A stretch of 64,000 nt of DNA from Thermothielavioides terrestris NRRL 8126 (GCF_000226115.1 NC_016461.1:2852001-2916000); one strand, 5' to 3'. Counted from the stretch's first letter, positions 23,701-35,245 are shown. A program made the numbers and translations. The notes: generated by a model not told the origin, from the sequence alone.

Positions 23701-24316
23701 AATCAACACGGACCAGGACGCGGGAGGACCAGTCTGCGGCTGCGGCTCGATCCGGTTACGCACCTCGCCGACACAGAGGCCTGCGCGGAAAGCGACGAGA
23801 ACCGTGTGGGCAGCTAGCGGAATGAGGTCCGTGATGCTCTGACAGCAGCTGACTGGGGCCGCACTCAGGAGCCCAGTGCAAAGCCCAACCAGCCACGTGT
23901 CCTGCGGGGCGGGATACGTCCTCCCTGGAGCGGTATGGTACCTAGTGGTGTTTTGTCAGGTTCTCTCGTTCTCTCCTTCCCGGGCTAATCATTGCATGTG
24001 ACGTTCGTTGTCAATGTCAGACATACTTGATGAAGCAGGCTAGTTGATATGTGCAGGCCAACGCCTTTTCCAGGGCCGGATGACGGCTGGACACCTGCTG
24101 GACGCCGGCGAGAAGCTCTTGGAAAGTGGTGAAGCCGACGAATTTGGCCTGCTCGCTGGTGGTGAGCAGTCCGATCTCCTGCCGCAGTCCGAAGGCAACC
24201 CTCTCGAAGAAGGACGTTAGAAGCGGGTTATCCCTGACGGGCACCAGAGACCGCAGGCCGGAGACATAGTCGCACGTCAGATCTCCGAAGAGAACGATCT
24301 GATCTTGGACTGTCAT
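17712..24316 (-). CDS. non-reducing polyketide synthase, SAT-KS-AT-PT-ACP-TE
   Basis: Iterative type I NR-PKS of 2057 aa in seven exons (24316..24027, 23941..23644, 23583..22613, 22529..22336, 22274..21951, 21879..21674, 21602..17712). Joining exons restores [24 protein letters not shown] and [13 protein letters not shown]. Domains: SAT at 1-370 (Cys118 in VGLCTGLL), KS from about 381 (Cys551 in DTACSSS, His686 in MHGTGTQ, His730 in NVGHGES), AT (Ser1001 in GHSLGEY), PT (His1323 in [11 protein letters not shown], Asp1513 in LIDNFGQ), one ACP (Ser1688 in LGVDSLL) and TE (Ser1878 in GGWSVGG, His2033 in SNHFSMM). There is no KR, DH, ER or methyltransferase domain. It should build an unreduced aromatic polyketide from malonyl-CoA, with PT directing the aldol ring closures and TE releasing by hydrolysis or Claisen closure. 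Chain length and product cannot be read from sequence. All catalytic residues look intact. Confidence 0.95.
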
Positions 24317-25630
24317 GATGTTGCGTGGATCGTATGGTGCTCTACTCTGGCGGACGCTGGCGGCTTGCGTGCTCTCCTGCTGGGCTCTGCTGAGTGCTGC
24401 TGTGTCCTCACGAGAAGAGCATGCCTCTTATGTTCCCCATTTCCATTTACGTTTCTTATCGCACGCGCTCCAGCTGCAAGCACGCCAGACGTCCGGCTCA
24501 ACATCAAGATACGCAGTCAAAGAGGTGTGCCGTCGACATGCTTCCGAGCTTACGGCTGACGGAAGAACGCGGATCCCTTGGGGAAGACTCGCGAGCGTTA
24601 TCAGCATGGTGGTTGCTGCTCGCGTGCCTTGCTACCCGCGGACCCGGGCACCTCGGCCTTACCAGCCCTGGAAACCTCGGGTCGCATCGCATGGCAACGT
24701 AACTCTCCCGAACTCGTGGCTCAGGGGTCCTGCAACGGTCCCTTACTTCCAAACTACGCACAGCCACTCCATTGGCGCCAACGGGATTGGCCAAATCTGT
24801 TGCACTCGGTTGGCGATAAACGTGGCCTGTAGGGTGAACCCGTCTTGCATGGCATCCCGTTGGACCACTGAGCTAAAAACTTTGGTTGCCCCATTTGTTG
24901 TTATTGGGACTTAGCTCAGGGCCGTTATATTCTGACATATCCTACCTATGTCCGACGTAGATCTCGGCCCAACAGGCCGAAGGTGCGTAAGTCAAGGTGG
25001 AAAAGCTACAAGGCGTGGGAAGGACGAGTTTCTAAGGCAATCAACACCATCTACAGCTGGTAACCTCGCTTATTTCATTTTCATTTTTTGTCCTTTTTTT
25101 CTCTGGTTCCCTTACTTTTCCTTCCCTTTTGTTCTCCTTCGTTTTCTTGCCTTGTCCTCCCCGTACATCCCTCCTTGAAGATATTCTTTGTACAGAGCTT
25201 CAGAACAGCACAAGAAAGAAACGTCGCAACAGCTTCTATCCGAATCTGTATGTTGTGCTTTGTTTTGTGGGGGCAAATGAATATGCTCTCCGTAACTCCA
25301 CCACTGCAAGCTTGTGCTATTCCGTAACTCAAGTGTCAGTGTATGACAGCCGCTTCCTGGGGCTAGAACGTCCAATATCCGTTCTGCCACTACTCTGCTT
25401 CCTCCCGGCAGTGATGGAACACAACCACGCACACCTGGGGTCAGTACAGAGTTGGCCTGACGGCAAAGCAAAGAGGCAGTGACCCTTGGCGCGTTGTGTG
25501 ATACGTGGGCAGGGCAGAGCTCGAAAAAGAATTCAATTTCTCTCATTTGCGCAGTCTTTAACAGTTTAACTTGATGCTGCTGCACAACCTGAGAAGAACC
25601 ATGAGCTGCTGCCAAGAGAATCTCACGCCA
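24317..25630. promoter_or_regulatory. PKS upstream region
   Basis: 1.3 kb upstream of the PKS start and downstream of the carbonic anhydrase stop. It contains CCGAA/CCGAG words near 24542, 24710 and 24977 that resemble the half-sites seen in other cluster promoters. There is also a pyrimidine-rich stretch at 25077-25170. No gene supported. Confidence 0.45.
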
Positions 25631-26403
25631 TCAAGCATTGACTCTCTCCACCTTCCCAGACTTCAGGTCGTACACAAAGCCCTGAGTGCCTTGCTTGAGC
25701 CCGTCCCGAATGAGCGGATGTTCTCGGACCCATTTGAGGTCCCTGGTAATACTTTCAACGATGCTGCATGGCCCGCGCGTCAGTCAGGTAATCAAATGTA
25801 AAGCAAGACAGTGTGCTCTTACTCTGTATTTGCGCCGAAGTCCATCGTGTCAATGTCAGCCCAATGCTCCTCGGCGACCCGTTCTTTCAATGAGCGCCGA
25901 ATCTGCTCGTCTGTGAAACGGAGAGTGCCACAGTCGGTATGCTGGACAATGGCAATCTCGTCGAGCCGGTACAGCGAGTCCAGGGTCAGGATATCCCGTA
26001 GGGCATATCGAATGTTGCCGCCAGAGTTGCGGTGGACAACGACCTCTGTTGCACCGTGAGCTCACTTCTTTGCCTTCTTACACGCTGTTCTGTTCTGACA
26101 TACCTCCGGCTTTGATGTTGAAGAACTGCTCAGGGACGCAGCGCGGATCACAGCAAGTTACTTTGTGACCAACATCAGTCTGGAGACGTTTTATTCATCA
26201 AGAAGGCCGTCTCTCTAGCCCTACGTACCGACAATAGTCCGGGGAGGGGCTCCCTGACGTTCCTTCCGTTCAGCTATCGAAAGGAAGGGGGTATGGTTGA
26301 CTGTCCTGCAATGCAGATTAGATGTGGTCTGCTTGGCTGTCAAATGGCGAACTTGCTTGTTTCTTTCCAGGAGGTCGGCAATGGTCGGCATGGTTTCTGA
26401 CAC
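25631..26403 (-). CDS. beta-class carbonic anhydrase
   Basis: A 178-aa enzyme interconverting CO2 and bicarbonate, predicted in five small exons (26403..26357, 26305..26229, 26160..26104, 26045..25823, 25763..25631). The zinc site is visible: Cys and Asp-Arg dyad in VTCCDPRC (the codon for V spans an intron), then His and Cys in VQHTDCGTLRF. GEVVVHRNSGGNIR is also typical. The first intron (26356..26306, 51 bp) uses a GC donor, GCAAGT, with a CAG acceptor. Only this choice gives the phase 2 junction needed to keep the frame, although the unspliced sequence is also open. No targeting peptide is evident, so it is probably cytosolic. It lies inside the polyketide cluster and could supply bicarbonate for acetyl-CoA carboxylase or recycle CO2 (inference). 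Confidence 0.93.
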
Positions 26404-27210
26404 GTGAGGGTGACTCTGCAGGGAGATCGTGTTGTCTGCTTTGGTTTCGCTGATTGAATTTTTCGGATTGGATTACAGCGCAGTAAGGCTGCTAACAGCA
26501 GTGGGCGCACCTCTGGTTATTTTCTCAATGCCTGGTCATTGGGGATTTCGTTTGTCATTTCGTTCTTTGTTTCTGCGATGCACTGGGCCGAGGCCACGGG
26601 GCTCCAGAATCGGCGCTCAGGGGTTCTGCTGGAACCACACAGGCCCTCGGGTCTGCTGTCGGGACCCGAGGTTGGCACAGCCGGAGGGTCAGAATACAAA
26701 GCGCAGTCAAAGCGCATTTCGAGCTTTCTGCAGCGGTATCCGAGTCCATTTTCGGATAGACGTTTTTCGCTCTTCTGTCGTCATGACCTCTACTCACTTC
26801 CGCAGCGCAAACGCTGCCCCTGAACCCGAAGGCCTGCATGTTTCTTCTCTTGGTAATTATCACCTCAGGGAGCCATGAACTCCCTGTCGGTAGGGGTAAA
26901 TACAGACGCCAGGAGTAGAAACAGCAGGAATCGTGTGAAAAACATGTCTGAATTGTGAGGCTTGTTGTCTTGCAGAGCAGATCGCTCCCTGGCGCCCGCT
27001 GACTGAGATGCCCTTTCGGATTCACTGGCACGCGCCACACGCCGGCTTCGATTGTCAGCGGCTGGGTGCGAGTCATACTGGATTTTAGTGCAGCACTGTC
27101 AAAGTCTGTATGTTTTTTCTAATTAAAAAGCAATAGTCGCAAGATCAACAGGAGTGACATGACGACAAGCCTCACCATGAGAACCATGCTCCACTTCCGC
27201 CGCCCCTACA
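26404..27210. promoter_or_regulatory. intergenic region upstream of carbonic anhydrase
   Basis: 807 bp between the carbonic anhydrase start and the 3' end of the NmrA-like gene, both on the minus strand. Open frames are present on both strands at 26429-27076 but show no domain or splice support. I treat the region as noncoding. Confidence 0.4.
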
Positions 27211-28190
27211 CTACGACGCCGCCAACTGGTTGACCACCCCCTGGAGCTCTTCGTCGCTCATCGGCTTGATGCCCAAAAGCTCATTGTCAGTCTGCGAAAA
27301 ATGTCCTCCGAATCCCTCACCCCACGAGGCAGCGACGATGAAGCCCAACATGGTCTGAAGGTTGTGCTTCCCTTGCTTGATGTCTGCCCAGGACGACTCG
27401 AGCATTGCCTCAATTGAGAGCTTCTTGACAGTCCAGCCATCGGGTCCCACCGCCTTCTGCGCCATCTCCAACAACTTGCTCTGCGTCGTGACCACGCTGT
27501 GCACCTTCACAACGCGGTTCTCCGTCTCGGCGGGGCGCATCAGCACCTCACGCACGGCGCGGCCAATCGTCGGCAGGGTTGTCGTGCTAAATGGCCGGTC
27601 GCCGCCGTCGTACAGGCTCACCGCCTTCTGCTTGATGTTCATGAAGCCGCGCAGGAGGCCCCAGTCCAGGAACGGGCCGGTGCAGATGACGGTGTAAGTC
27701 AGGCCGGTGCCGGTGGCCGCCTTGGTGCGCAGGACCTTCTGGGTGGCGAGCTTGTCGTGGAAGACAGGCAGCGTCGCACACTTGGGGTTGGTCGTGTCAG
27801 AACCGAACTCGGAGGGGATGAAGCGCCGCACTCCGGCTGCCACGGCCGCGTCGACGAGGGCGAGCTGGCGGCCTAGCGCAAGCGTGCCCAGGGCAGACAC
27901 GACGGCATCCTGCCCGCGCAGCGCGGACACGAGCGAATCCATCGAGTCGTAATCGACCTGGCGGACACGCACGGACGGAGAAAGGTTGGGAATGCTGGCG
28001 TGGCGGCTCAGCACGGTCACCTCAAAGAAATTCTTGAGCTGTTCGAGAATGGCAGGGCCGAGGTTGCCGCCGGCCTGAGCGTAAACCCGTCAGTCTTTGT
28101 CAACAGGGCCACGCGAGGCAGGCGAACGACCCGTCTGGGCCCTCGGTGGGAGCTTACCCCAGCCAAGGCGACTTTCTTGATGAGGCTCAT
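27211..28190 (-). CDS. NmrA/isoflavone-reductase-like NAD(P)-binding protein
   Basis: A 298-aa protein in two exons (28190..28158 and 28074..27211). The 33-bp first exon joins the second across the dinucleotide-binding loop, giving VALAGAGGNLGPAIL, the GxxGxxG motif of extended short-chain dehydrogenases. Downstream are VTVLSRH (NADP-preferring arginine after beta-2) and GVRRFIPSEFGSDT, characteristic of the PCBER/isoflavone reductase-like NmrA group. Members act as ketone or enoyl reductases, or as redox-sensing regulators. In fungal aromatic polyketide clusters such proteins are often tailoring reductases, so that role is favoured (inference). Divergent from the Zn2Cys6 gene at 28943 across a promoter rich in CCGA repeats. 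Confidence 0.92.
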
Positions 28191-28657
28191 CTGGGAGAGA
28201 AGTTCCGGGCTTGACTGCAGGCAAGTTTTGACAAACAGGTCATCACCGTGGCGGGAAGTGGATGACGAGCATATGGAAGCTCAGGGAGCGGGAAGACACA
28301 TCAATGCTTATAATCAAACCCCAAACTCAGACTCGATGCACGAGCCGGAGGCCAGGAAGTCCGCCAGCGGGTGTTTACCCTGGAAGCCAACAGCCGAGAC
28401 GCCGCGGTACGTACCAATGCCACGCCCTTGGTACCTGGAAGGTACAAGATATTATCTGAGGGCCTCCTCCTGGGTTCCTTTGTGGAAACCTCCTGTGTGG
28501 GGGTCATCCACCCACCTTTTCCTGATGCCCGTGGTGTTCCTCCACTTCTCCCACTTCGTCTTTTTCCACACGCTGCATACCACGCAATCTACCCACCACC
28601 ATCTGCATCCTGCATCGCGTTATCGATGCAAGACTGCGGCCGGGACGTTACATCCAC

Positions 28658-28670
28658 CCGAATTACCGAG
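28658..28670 (+). promoter_or_regulatory. CCGA-N4-CCGA direct repeat
   Basis: CCGAATTACCGAG: two CCGA half-sites 8 bp apart in the same orientation. The same spacing recurs at 28764, 28830, 36351 and (one half-site degenerate) 40394. Candidate zinc-cluster operator. Confidence 0.4.
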
Positions 28671-28683
28671 CCGGTGGCGTAGC

Positions 28684-28701
28684 ATTGCTTAGATTGCTTA
28701 G
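28684..28701. repeat. exact tandem duplication of a 9-mer
   Basis: ATTGCTTAG occurs twice back-to-back. Probably a small replication-slippage duplication in the promoter. Confidence 0.85.
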
Positions 28702-28755
28702 CCCGGTTTACGCCCGTCTCAGGTCTTTATCTCCGGCTTACGCGCCACTTTTCTC

Positions 28756-28843
28756 ACGAACGCCCGAACTCCCGAACGCCCGCCTTACAAAGAGCTTCCC
28801 CACTTCTGAACCGCCGAGCCTGCCAAGGGCCGAACGGCCGAAT
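28756..28843 (+). repeat. degenerate 8-bp array of CGAAC words
   Basis: CGAAC starts at 28757, 28765 and 28773, exactly 8 bp apart. A second in-phase series runs TGAAC 28807, CGAGC 28815, CCAAG 28823, CGAAC 28831 and CGAAT 28839. It lies 100-190 bp upstream of the Zn2Cys6 ATG and may be an operator array. Confidence 0.6.
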
Positions 28844-28942
28844 CCCCCAGTCCGCCGCCAGCGCTGATGAATGCCCCTTGGCCCACCCTGCGTATTCCGC
28901 TGTATGCTGTGTTTGCAGCATTAGTTTTTTTTTTCTTGACCG

Positions 28943-31083
28943 ATGGAGCCTCCACGGGAGCAGACGGATGAAGCAGAAGGACCGCCGCCACCTGCGCTGG
29001 CGAGGCGCTACGACGTGGCGCGGTCATGTCTCCGGTGCCACGAGCGGAAGGTCCGGTGCGATAAGGCGGTCCCGTGCTCAACCTGCCTCCGCGCCAAGAC
29101 ACCCTGCCGGTATCCCGGCCCGGAGCGGGTCAAGCGCCGCTCTGCGAGACTGCCCGGGCCGAGGGCCGCACCCGGTCCGGGGTCACAGGAGCGAGCCACA
29201 GCTCCGGCCAAACTCGAGAGCACATCCGCCGCATCCACCTCCGCCTTGACGGTTGAACCGGTCCCCAGCACGCGGGCTACGGCGGCGGCCGACCGAGGAG
29301 CAGCGTCAGAGCCACCGGAGGGCATTCTCGTAAAAGACGGCGGGTCGACACGGTACATCAACGAGGTGCTGTTCTCGCGCGTCTTGGACCAGGTCCGTCG
29401 AACCAAAACCTCCCGCGCCTCCAACGACACACTTTGCTCGCTCCTGCCCACGATGACTTACTGTCTCAGCAGGAACGCGAGCTCCAGTCAGCCATCGGCA
29501 GCCCAGCGAGCGCACGGGGCCCAGAGGAATGGACCCCGACCCTGGGTTTCGACGGCCTCTTATCGAACCCACGTCTGTCGGTGGATGTGTCCTGCCTCTA
29601 CCCGACACGCAGACAGGCCGCACAGCTATGGCAGATCTACCAGAACAACGTAGACCCCCTCCTGAAGCTACTCCATCTTCCGACAATGCAGCCCGTCATC
29701 TTCGCGGCCATCAATGATCCGGAGCACGTGCGTCCGGATCTGGGTGCTCTACTCTTTTCCGTCTACTTTGCAGCCGTGACGAGCATTTGCGCGGCCGAAG
29801 TGCAACTGCTGCTCGGTATAGACCAGCAGTCGGCGCTCGCCAGATTCCAGCGCGGTCTGGAAGTGCATCTGCATAACGGCTCCTTCCTGGATGCGCCCAC
29901 CATCATGTCGATGCAAGCGATGTCGATCTACCTTGTAGGCAGAGGCTCTCCCCTCCCTCCCTCCCCTCTCAGCGTGCTTTACTCCCCGCCGGAACCTAAC
30001 AATTGATCGCAGATGTGCCGTCGGTACTCCAGCGGCGGTCCGTCGGGATGGACGCTGAACGGCCTGCTCATCCGCGCGGCCCAGTGGATCGGCCTGCACC
30101 GCGACGGGGAGCACTTCCACCTGCCGCCCTTCGACTGCGAGATCCGCCGGCGGGTGTGGTGGCAGATCCTGGGCTACGACGCGCGCGTCGCCGAGGACCA
30201 CGGCCTGTCGACGAGCGGGTTCAGCGGGCTGTGCGACACGAAGCTGCCGCTGAACGTGGACGACCGCGACCTGCGGCCCGGGATGGACGCGCTGCCGGCC
30301 TCGAAGCCGCAGTGGACCGAGATGACCATGTTCCTGGTGGCCGCCGAGATGAACCAGGCGATGCGGCAGGTGTCGCAGCTCTCGGTGGCCGTCCTCAACG
30401 GCAACGACAAGATGGCCAGCCTGAAGCAGCTCCTGGCGGCCGTCAAGGCGCGCATGGAGGTGCGCTACCTGCAGCACTGCGACGCCAACATCCCGATCCA
30501 GAAGGCGGCCCTGCTCCTGGGCCGGGTCCTGATCAACAAGCTCGACGTCTTGGTGCGCCAGCAGTACCTGCGCGGGCTCGGCGCCGAGGAGGCCGCGGCC
30601 GCGGCCACGGAGGACACGCTGGCGCTGGCCTGCGACACCATCGAGATCGGCATCGAGCTCAAGACGGACGAGCTGCTGAGCAACTACCGCTGGCTCTTCT
30701 CCACCTTCACCCAGTACCACCTCCTGACCTACGCGCTCTGGCATCTGCGGGTCCGGCCCGAGGTGCCGTGCGCCGACCGCGCCTGGGAGGTGGTCGACCG
30801 GTCGTTCAGCATGACCGAGGTGCCCGGCCAGTGGCCCAGCCTGGGCTCGAAATGGAATGTGCTACGCAAGCTCCGGGACAAGGCGCAGGCTGCCCGCGCC
30901 GCTCTTCTGAGGGCCAGAGACGCGCCGGTGGGAGTCACCGTGTCTGAGAATGTGGACGTGGCGGAGGGCAATGCTGGACAGGTCGGGGGAGAGACGGCGT
31001 TTGCGGACGCGGATGGCATGGCTTGGGATATTGACTCGATTTGTTTCCCGAGTTTCCTCGGATACCTGCCGGCGTTTGAGTGA
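28943..31083 (+). CDS. Zn(II)2Cys6 fungal-specific transcription factor
   Basis: A 661-aa regulator in three exons (28943..29392, 29470..29934, 30013..31083), all junctions in phase 0. The zinc cluster at about residues 29-56 reads CLRCHERKVRCDK followed by PCSTCLRAKTPCRYPG. A low-complexity Ala/Ser/Pro linker follows. The middle homology domain (fungal_trans) is clear at about residues 170-560, including the diagnostic LIRAAQWIGLHRDGEHFHL and EIRRRVWWQILGYDARVAED segments. It lies within the polyketide cluster between the NmrA-like gene and the transporter, so it is a good candidate for a pathway-specific activator (inference). Intron 1 uses the weak donor GTCCGT, so that boundary is the least certain. 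Confidence 0.9.
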
Positions 31084-31435
31084 CAGGCTCAGTGAGGAAA
31101 AGAAAAAGGAATAAACAAAGTTGGGAAAACAGTAAAGGCTTAGTAGCGTGAATTCACGGTTAAAAGAAACGGTGGCGGGAGGGGAGGAGAGATCTAGTTG
31201 CATATCATCGACATTGCGGCGAGTGAATAAGTGTATCAATCAGATCTAGATGCCTTCTGCCTTTTCAGCTTGACCTTGTCCCTTATTATCTACATCCCAC
31301 AAATGCAAACAAAAAGTGTGATTCCGCAATTGGGGCAACTGCGCATACATGCACGCCCCCTGCCTTGGTAGCTTGGAGACCCAGCCCCTGCATTGGCGCA
31401 ACCCGATTTCGTCTGGCGCAGTCGTTCCATCAGAC
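31084..31435. other. convergent intergenic region
   Basis: Short tail-to-tail gap between the regulator and the transporter; should hold both polyadenylation regions. No gene seen. Confidence 0.5.
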
Positions 31436-33052
31436 TCAGAACTTGGCCAGGAGTTTCGGTCCGGTCTGGTAGAGTCGGGCCCCAAACACCAGGGTGGTTC
31501 CGGCGATCAGAAGGACGCCGGCGAAGACTTTCATGCCCACATATGACCCGTTGTCGTGATCCAGAATGGCGCCGGCAATAGGATTCGTGGTCAGACCACT
31601 GACAGACGAGCTGAGGAAGATCAGCCCGATGCGGTATCCGATCTGGGGGAACGGCGAGATGGCGGCGACGAGCGCGGCGGACAAGGCGACGTAGGCGCCG
31701 GAGGAGAAGCCAAACAGGATGGCGAAGACGACAATGGCTGCGTTGCTGGTGGCCGGAATCCAGAGGGCGAGAATCAAGATGCCGGCGAGGTAGCAGACAA
31801 GAGTGAAAATATTGTAGGTGCCGAAGCGGTCCGCCAAGAAGCCGGCGCTGCCACGGCCGAAGATGCTGTGGGAGTAATACGTTGTCAGCAAAGGAAGAGG
31901 TCTCTTGCAAGCGGTGTCTGGAACCATCGCCACAGGCGCCAAAGTACACGTACCTCCCAGCGTTTAGCATTGCAATCAGATACTGAGCGAGGTCCGGCTT
32001 CATCCCCTCGGTGATGGCCTCGACGACCAAGTAGTCAATGGGGATGAAGACGCCAAACGTCAGCAGCACGAACCCGACGGTGAGCAAAATCATCTTCACG
32101 TCTCGGAACGGCTGCGCCAGGGCGTCCCGCGAGAGCGGACGAGGCGAGGGCGGGACGCGGGACCGGATCGTCAGGCAGCTGATGGCCAAGAGGAAGAGGA
32201 TCATGAAGGCGGCAATCCGCATCGCCCATCCGAAGCCGACCTCGTCAATCAGCCTGTTCATCATGATGGGAAAGATAATGCCGCCAATCGAAGACCCGAT
32301 CGACATGAGTCCGTAGGCAGCACCGCGTTTCTTGTCGAACCAGCTCGGAAGGGAACTGACGGCTAACGGTTCCAGTCAGACACGCCTGTCTCGACCCTCC
32401 GCCGCCAGGATCCTCGGTACTTACCCGGCTGGAAGATGACGGACACGCCAATGGCACTGCACACGCCCTGTGAGAGCAGGATCTGATAATACTTGGTGGA
32501 GATGGACGTCATCATCAGTCCGAAGACGTGGAGGAACGATCCGACAATGACCAGGTATCTTGGCCCGTACTGGTCCTGAAGTCGACCGACAACTGGGGAC
32601 TACGCAATAACCGCCCTCGTGGTAAGTGACTGGTCCAAGGAATGAAAATTGTGGCTGAGATCTGAGATGCTTACCATGGCGTACATGAAGAAAATCTGCA
32701 GCGAGGGGATCCAAGCGATCGCGCTCGGCGAGTACTCGCGGAGCAGGTCTCGCTGATAGAACGCTTGAAAGGTGCCAATGCCTGGGATTCAGGGCAGTGT
32801 GGGAGCGGCCTCGTCAGTATCCAGAACAAAACTTTGAATCCGAAGCGGCAACAACGTACTGTTGATCCAGCCAAACGACGAGAACATGACACAGAAACCA
32901 CCGAGGACCATCAGCCACGCAGCCAATCCGCCATCCGGGGCTTTTCCATGCGACGCCGGATTGCCTCCCTTGCCGTCAAACTCCTTCTGGCTCTCTGGCG
33001 CCGGCTGAGCATCGGGGTCAGCGATATCCGTGGTGGAATGATCAGACGCCAT
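31436..33052 (-). CDS. MFS transporter, monocarboxylate (MCT-like) family
   Basis: Plasma-membrane-type major facilitator of 437 aa in five exons (33052..32860, 32781..32675, 32599..32425, 32362..31954, 31865..31436). Junctions restore [29 protein letters not shown] and [22 protein letters not shown] continuity. The hydrophilic N-terminus precedes [14 protein letters not shown], the conserved opening of fungal MCT-type carriers. Loop motifs [12 protein letters not shown] and [12 protein letters not shown] match the family, and about twelve hydrophobic segments are present. The ATG directly follows a run of fifteen A (coding strand). Within the cluster it could export product or import a carboxylated precursor. 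The direction is not predictable. Confidence 0.92.
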
Positions 33053-33066
33053 TTTTTTTTTTTTTT
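33052..33066. repeat. homopolymer T15 at the transporter start
   Basis: On the minus strand this reads as fifteen A bases ending in the A of the transporter ATG. Poly(A) leaders directly before the start codon can influence initiation (known in yeast); here it is only an observation. Confidence 0.85.
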
Positions 33067-33993
33067 CTTTTTCTTTATCGTGCAGCAGGGCAACTCTACC
33101 AAACCGTGAGGATCGATAATTGCCAAGAGGCCCAGTTCGACGAAGATTTGAAGTCGAATATATGACGGGACACGCGCCAGGTCTGGCCGCCGGAGCGCAC
33201 CTCTCGGCGTCCGCCTTCGCGAACGTCCGCGCCGAATGGCCGCCGCCGGCGGCTCGGCGAGAAGGGTGCGCCACAGTTCGGCGGCGGCATGTTTGATCGC
33301 CCGGCCGGAGGGTAAGATTATCAGAAGAGTGTAAATTACATGCGCAACGGCACCGCCCCCGCTACTGGCGAGAAACGGCGGCACAATACGAGCTGCAACG
33401 TGGAAGCTTGTTCTGCCAGGTTTTGCTGCGTTGCATATGTTCCTTACAGGCCGGGACGGCTCGCGTCTATTCGGCACTCCGTACCTTGATGGCGGCTATG
33501 TGGATACAGTATCAAATGTAGGATCTTGGCCCCCCTGGCTGTATAGAGCCACTTTCAGCTGGCAAGAACTTCCTGGCAGCTCCTCGCTGACCGTTTCGGG
33601 CCGGTGGGGGAGATGCTATGGCAAGCGAGAAGGATGTGGGATACTACGCAGGACGCTCGCGATACACGGCTTCACAGCCCCGAGCCAGGATCGCTCTCCA
33701 CATCCAGTTTCTGTATGGTTCTGTATGGCGTGAAGCTTTCCAATTGGCCAACCAACCAAGCATTCAAGCAGCTGTGCCCCACGGATGCTGACGCTCGCTG
33801 CTGATATTCCTTGGAGGTGGTCCCACGGACGGCCAGATAGTAGTTGTAGGTGGTGGCCCAGAGGTCCGGCACTGCGACACAAATATCGGCCAAGCCCCCA
33901 AGTCTCGGCTCGGCGCGTGTGACTGTAGCAGTGTGTTGGTGACCGAGAGGTTGTTTTGCGCTTTAATTGTTCTGCCCCGTCCATAACAGCGTG
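33053..33993. promoter_or_regulatory. divergent promoter between MFS transporter and AflR-like regulator
   Basis: 941-bp head-to-head region. CGG/CCG-rich between 33185 and 33290, including GCGAACGTCCGCG and GCCGAATGG plus an inverted GCCGCCGCCGGCGGC, all plausible zinc-cluster half-sites (inference). Confidence 0.5.
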
Positions 33994-35198
33994 ATGACCA
34001 CGATGGAGGCCGGTAGGGAGCGAATGGCCGCCGCTGCCGCCGCCGGTTCCGCGGCCAACGCTGCCAACCGCGGTGGGTCCTCCCGCGCGAAGCAGATGCC
34101 CGACTCCACGCCGAAGCTCCGGATGACCTGCGACCGGTGCGCCATGTTCAAGGTCCGGTGCGACAAGAGAAGGCCGAGCTGTGAACGGTGCGAGGCCGCA
34201 CAGGCCCAGTGCGTCTACGGCCCATATCGCTGGAAGGGCAAGCCCAGTGCAGCCCGTTCGCCGTCCGTGATGAACACAGGACAGGCGGCCACGGCCACGG
34301 CAGCACGGACAACAGCAACAACGGCAGCAACGCCCAATACGACGACGACGACGACAACAACCGCAACCGCCGCAAGCACGACCTGCAGCTCACCTTCTGC
34401 CAGTTCAGGGAGCCTGAGAGCAACCCCCAGCTGGGACTCGGCAGCAGTGCCGCTCCTGCAGGAGCCATTCGGTCTCGCTGGGCAGAAGGCTCCTCCATGG
34501 TCACTCCCCGACTTTTCTGCCGGCAGCGTAGATCCGGATCTCCACGGCTGGGACATCAGTTGGATGGATGTCGATCCTCACGAGCCGGGGCCCGGACGGT
34601 CGGATACGGGCGACAGTCTCATGCTTACAGATAATGCCGAGACACTGGGCGAGTTTGCCCAGTTAGAACCGCCCTTCGACCCGGCACTGCGTAGGCCAAG
34701 ACACGGTAACTCCGAGGCGACGCTACCATTGCCGACTGAAGCACAGGAGCCCCAGGCGGGTTACTGCGAGCCCGTCTCCGAGGCTCCGGCTTTTCGGCGC
34801 GGCCCGTGCAGGTGCGCAGGCCTCGCGTCTGCCGTCTTGCATAACATGTACAACGCCGAGTCCCGCTGGCACTGCGACGGCAGCGGAAGCAGCACCAGCA
34901 GCACCAGCAGCACCAGCAACGAACCCTTTCTTCCGCGGAGCGACCAGATCATCAGGCTCAACCGCACGGCGGTCCGGCACCTGGAGCAGCTCCTGTCCTG
35001 CGACTCGGAAACGTGCACGCACGACTCGGCGGTGCCGTTGCTGGTCGCCGCCATATGCTCCAAGGTGCTGTCCTGGTACCGCGCGGTCTTCTCGGCCGTA
35101 TCGCGCCAGCCGTCGCCAGCCTCGAGCCCGGCAGAGTCGGCCGCGACGCCAACTGACAGCACCACCACCACCAACAACAACAACAGCAACAGCAGCAG

Positions 35199-35245
<47 letters not shown>

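Larger units (their letters stand above)
28191..28942. promoter_or_regulatory. divergent promoter between NmrA-like gene and Zn2Cys6 regulator
   Basis: 752-bp head-to-head region. It contains five CCGAA and two CCGAG words, most spaced exactly 8 bp apart, plus an exact tandem 9-mer. This arrangement fits a binding array for a zinc-cluster protein, perhaps the adjacent regulator itself (inference). Confidence 0.6.

Noticed and set aside
24830..24925. tRNA-like A-box sequences (TAGCTCAGTGG on the minus strand near 24877, TTAGCTCAGGG on the plus strand near 24913)
   Set aside because: No acceptor-stem pairing, credible anticodon arm or consensus GGTTCRANTCC B box could be found at the right distance.
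26555..27076. 173-codon minus-strand frame between carbonic anhydrase and NmrA-like gene
   Set aside because: Starts with recognisable-looking residues but has Cys/Ser/Pro-rich, incoherent composition and no splice or homology support.
33967..33993. Extending the AflR-like protein upstream to a TTG codon
   Set aside because: The frame is open there but TTG initiation is not expected; the first ATG is at 33994 and the domain starts well inside.
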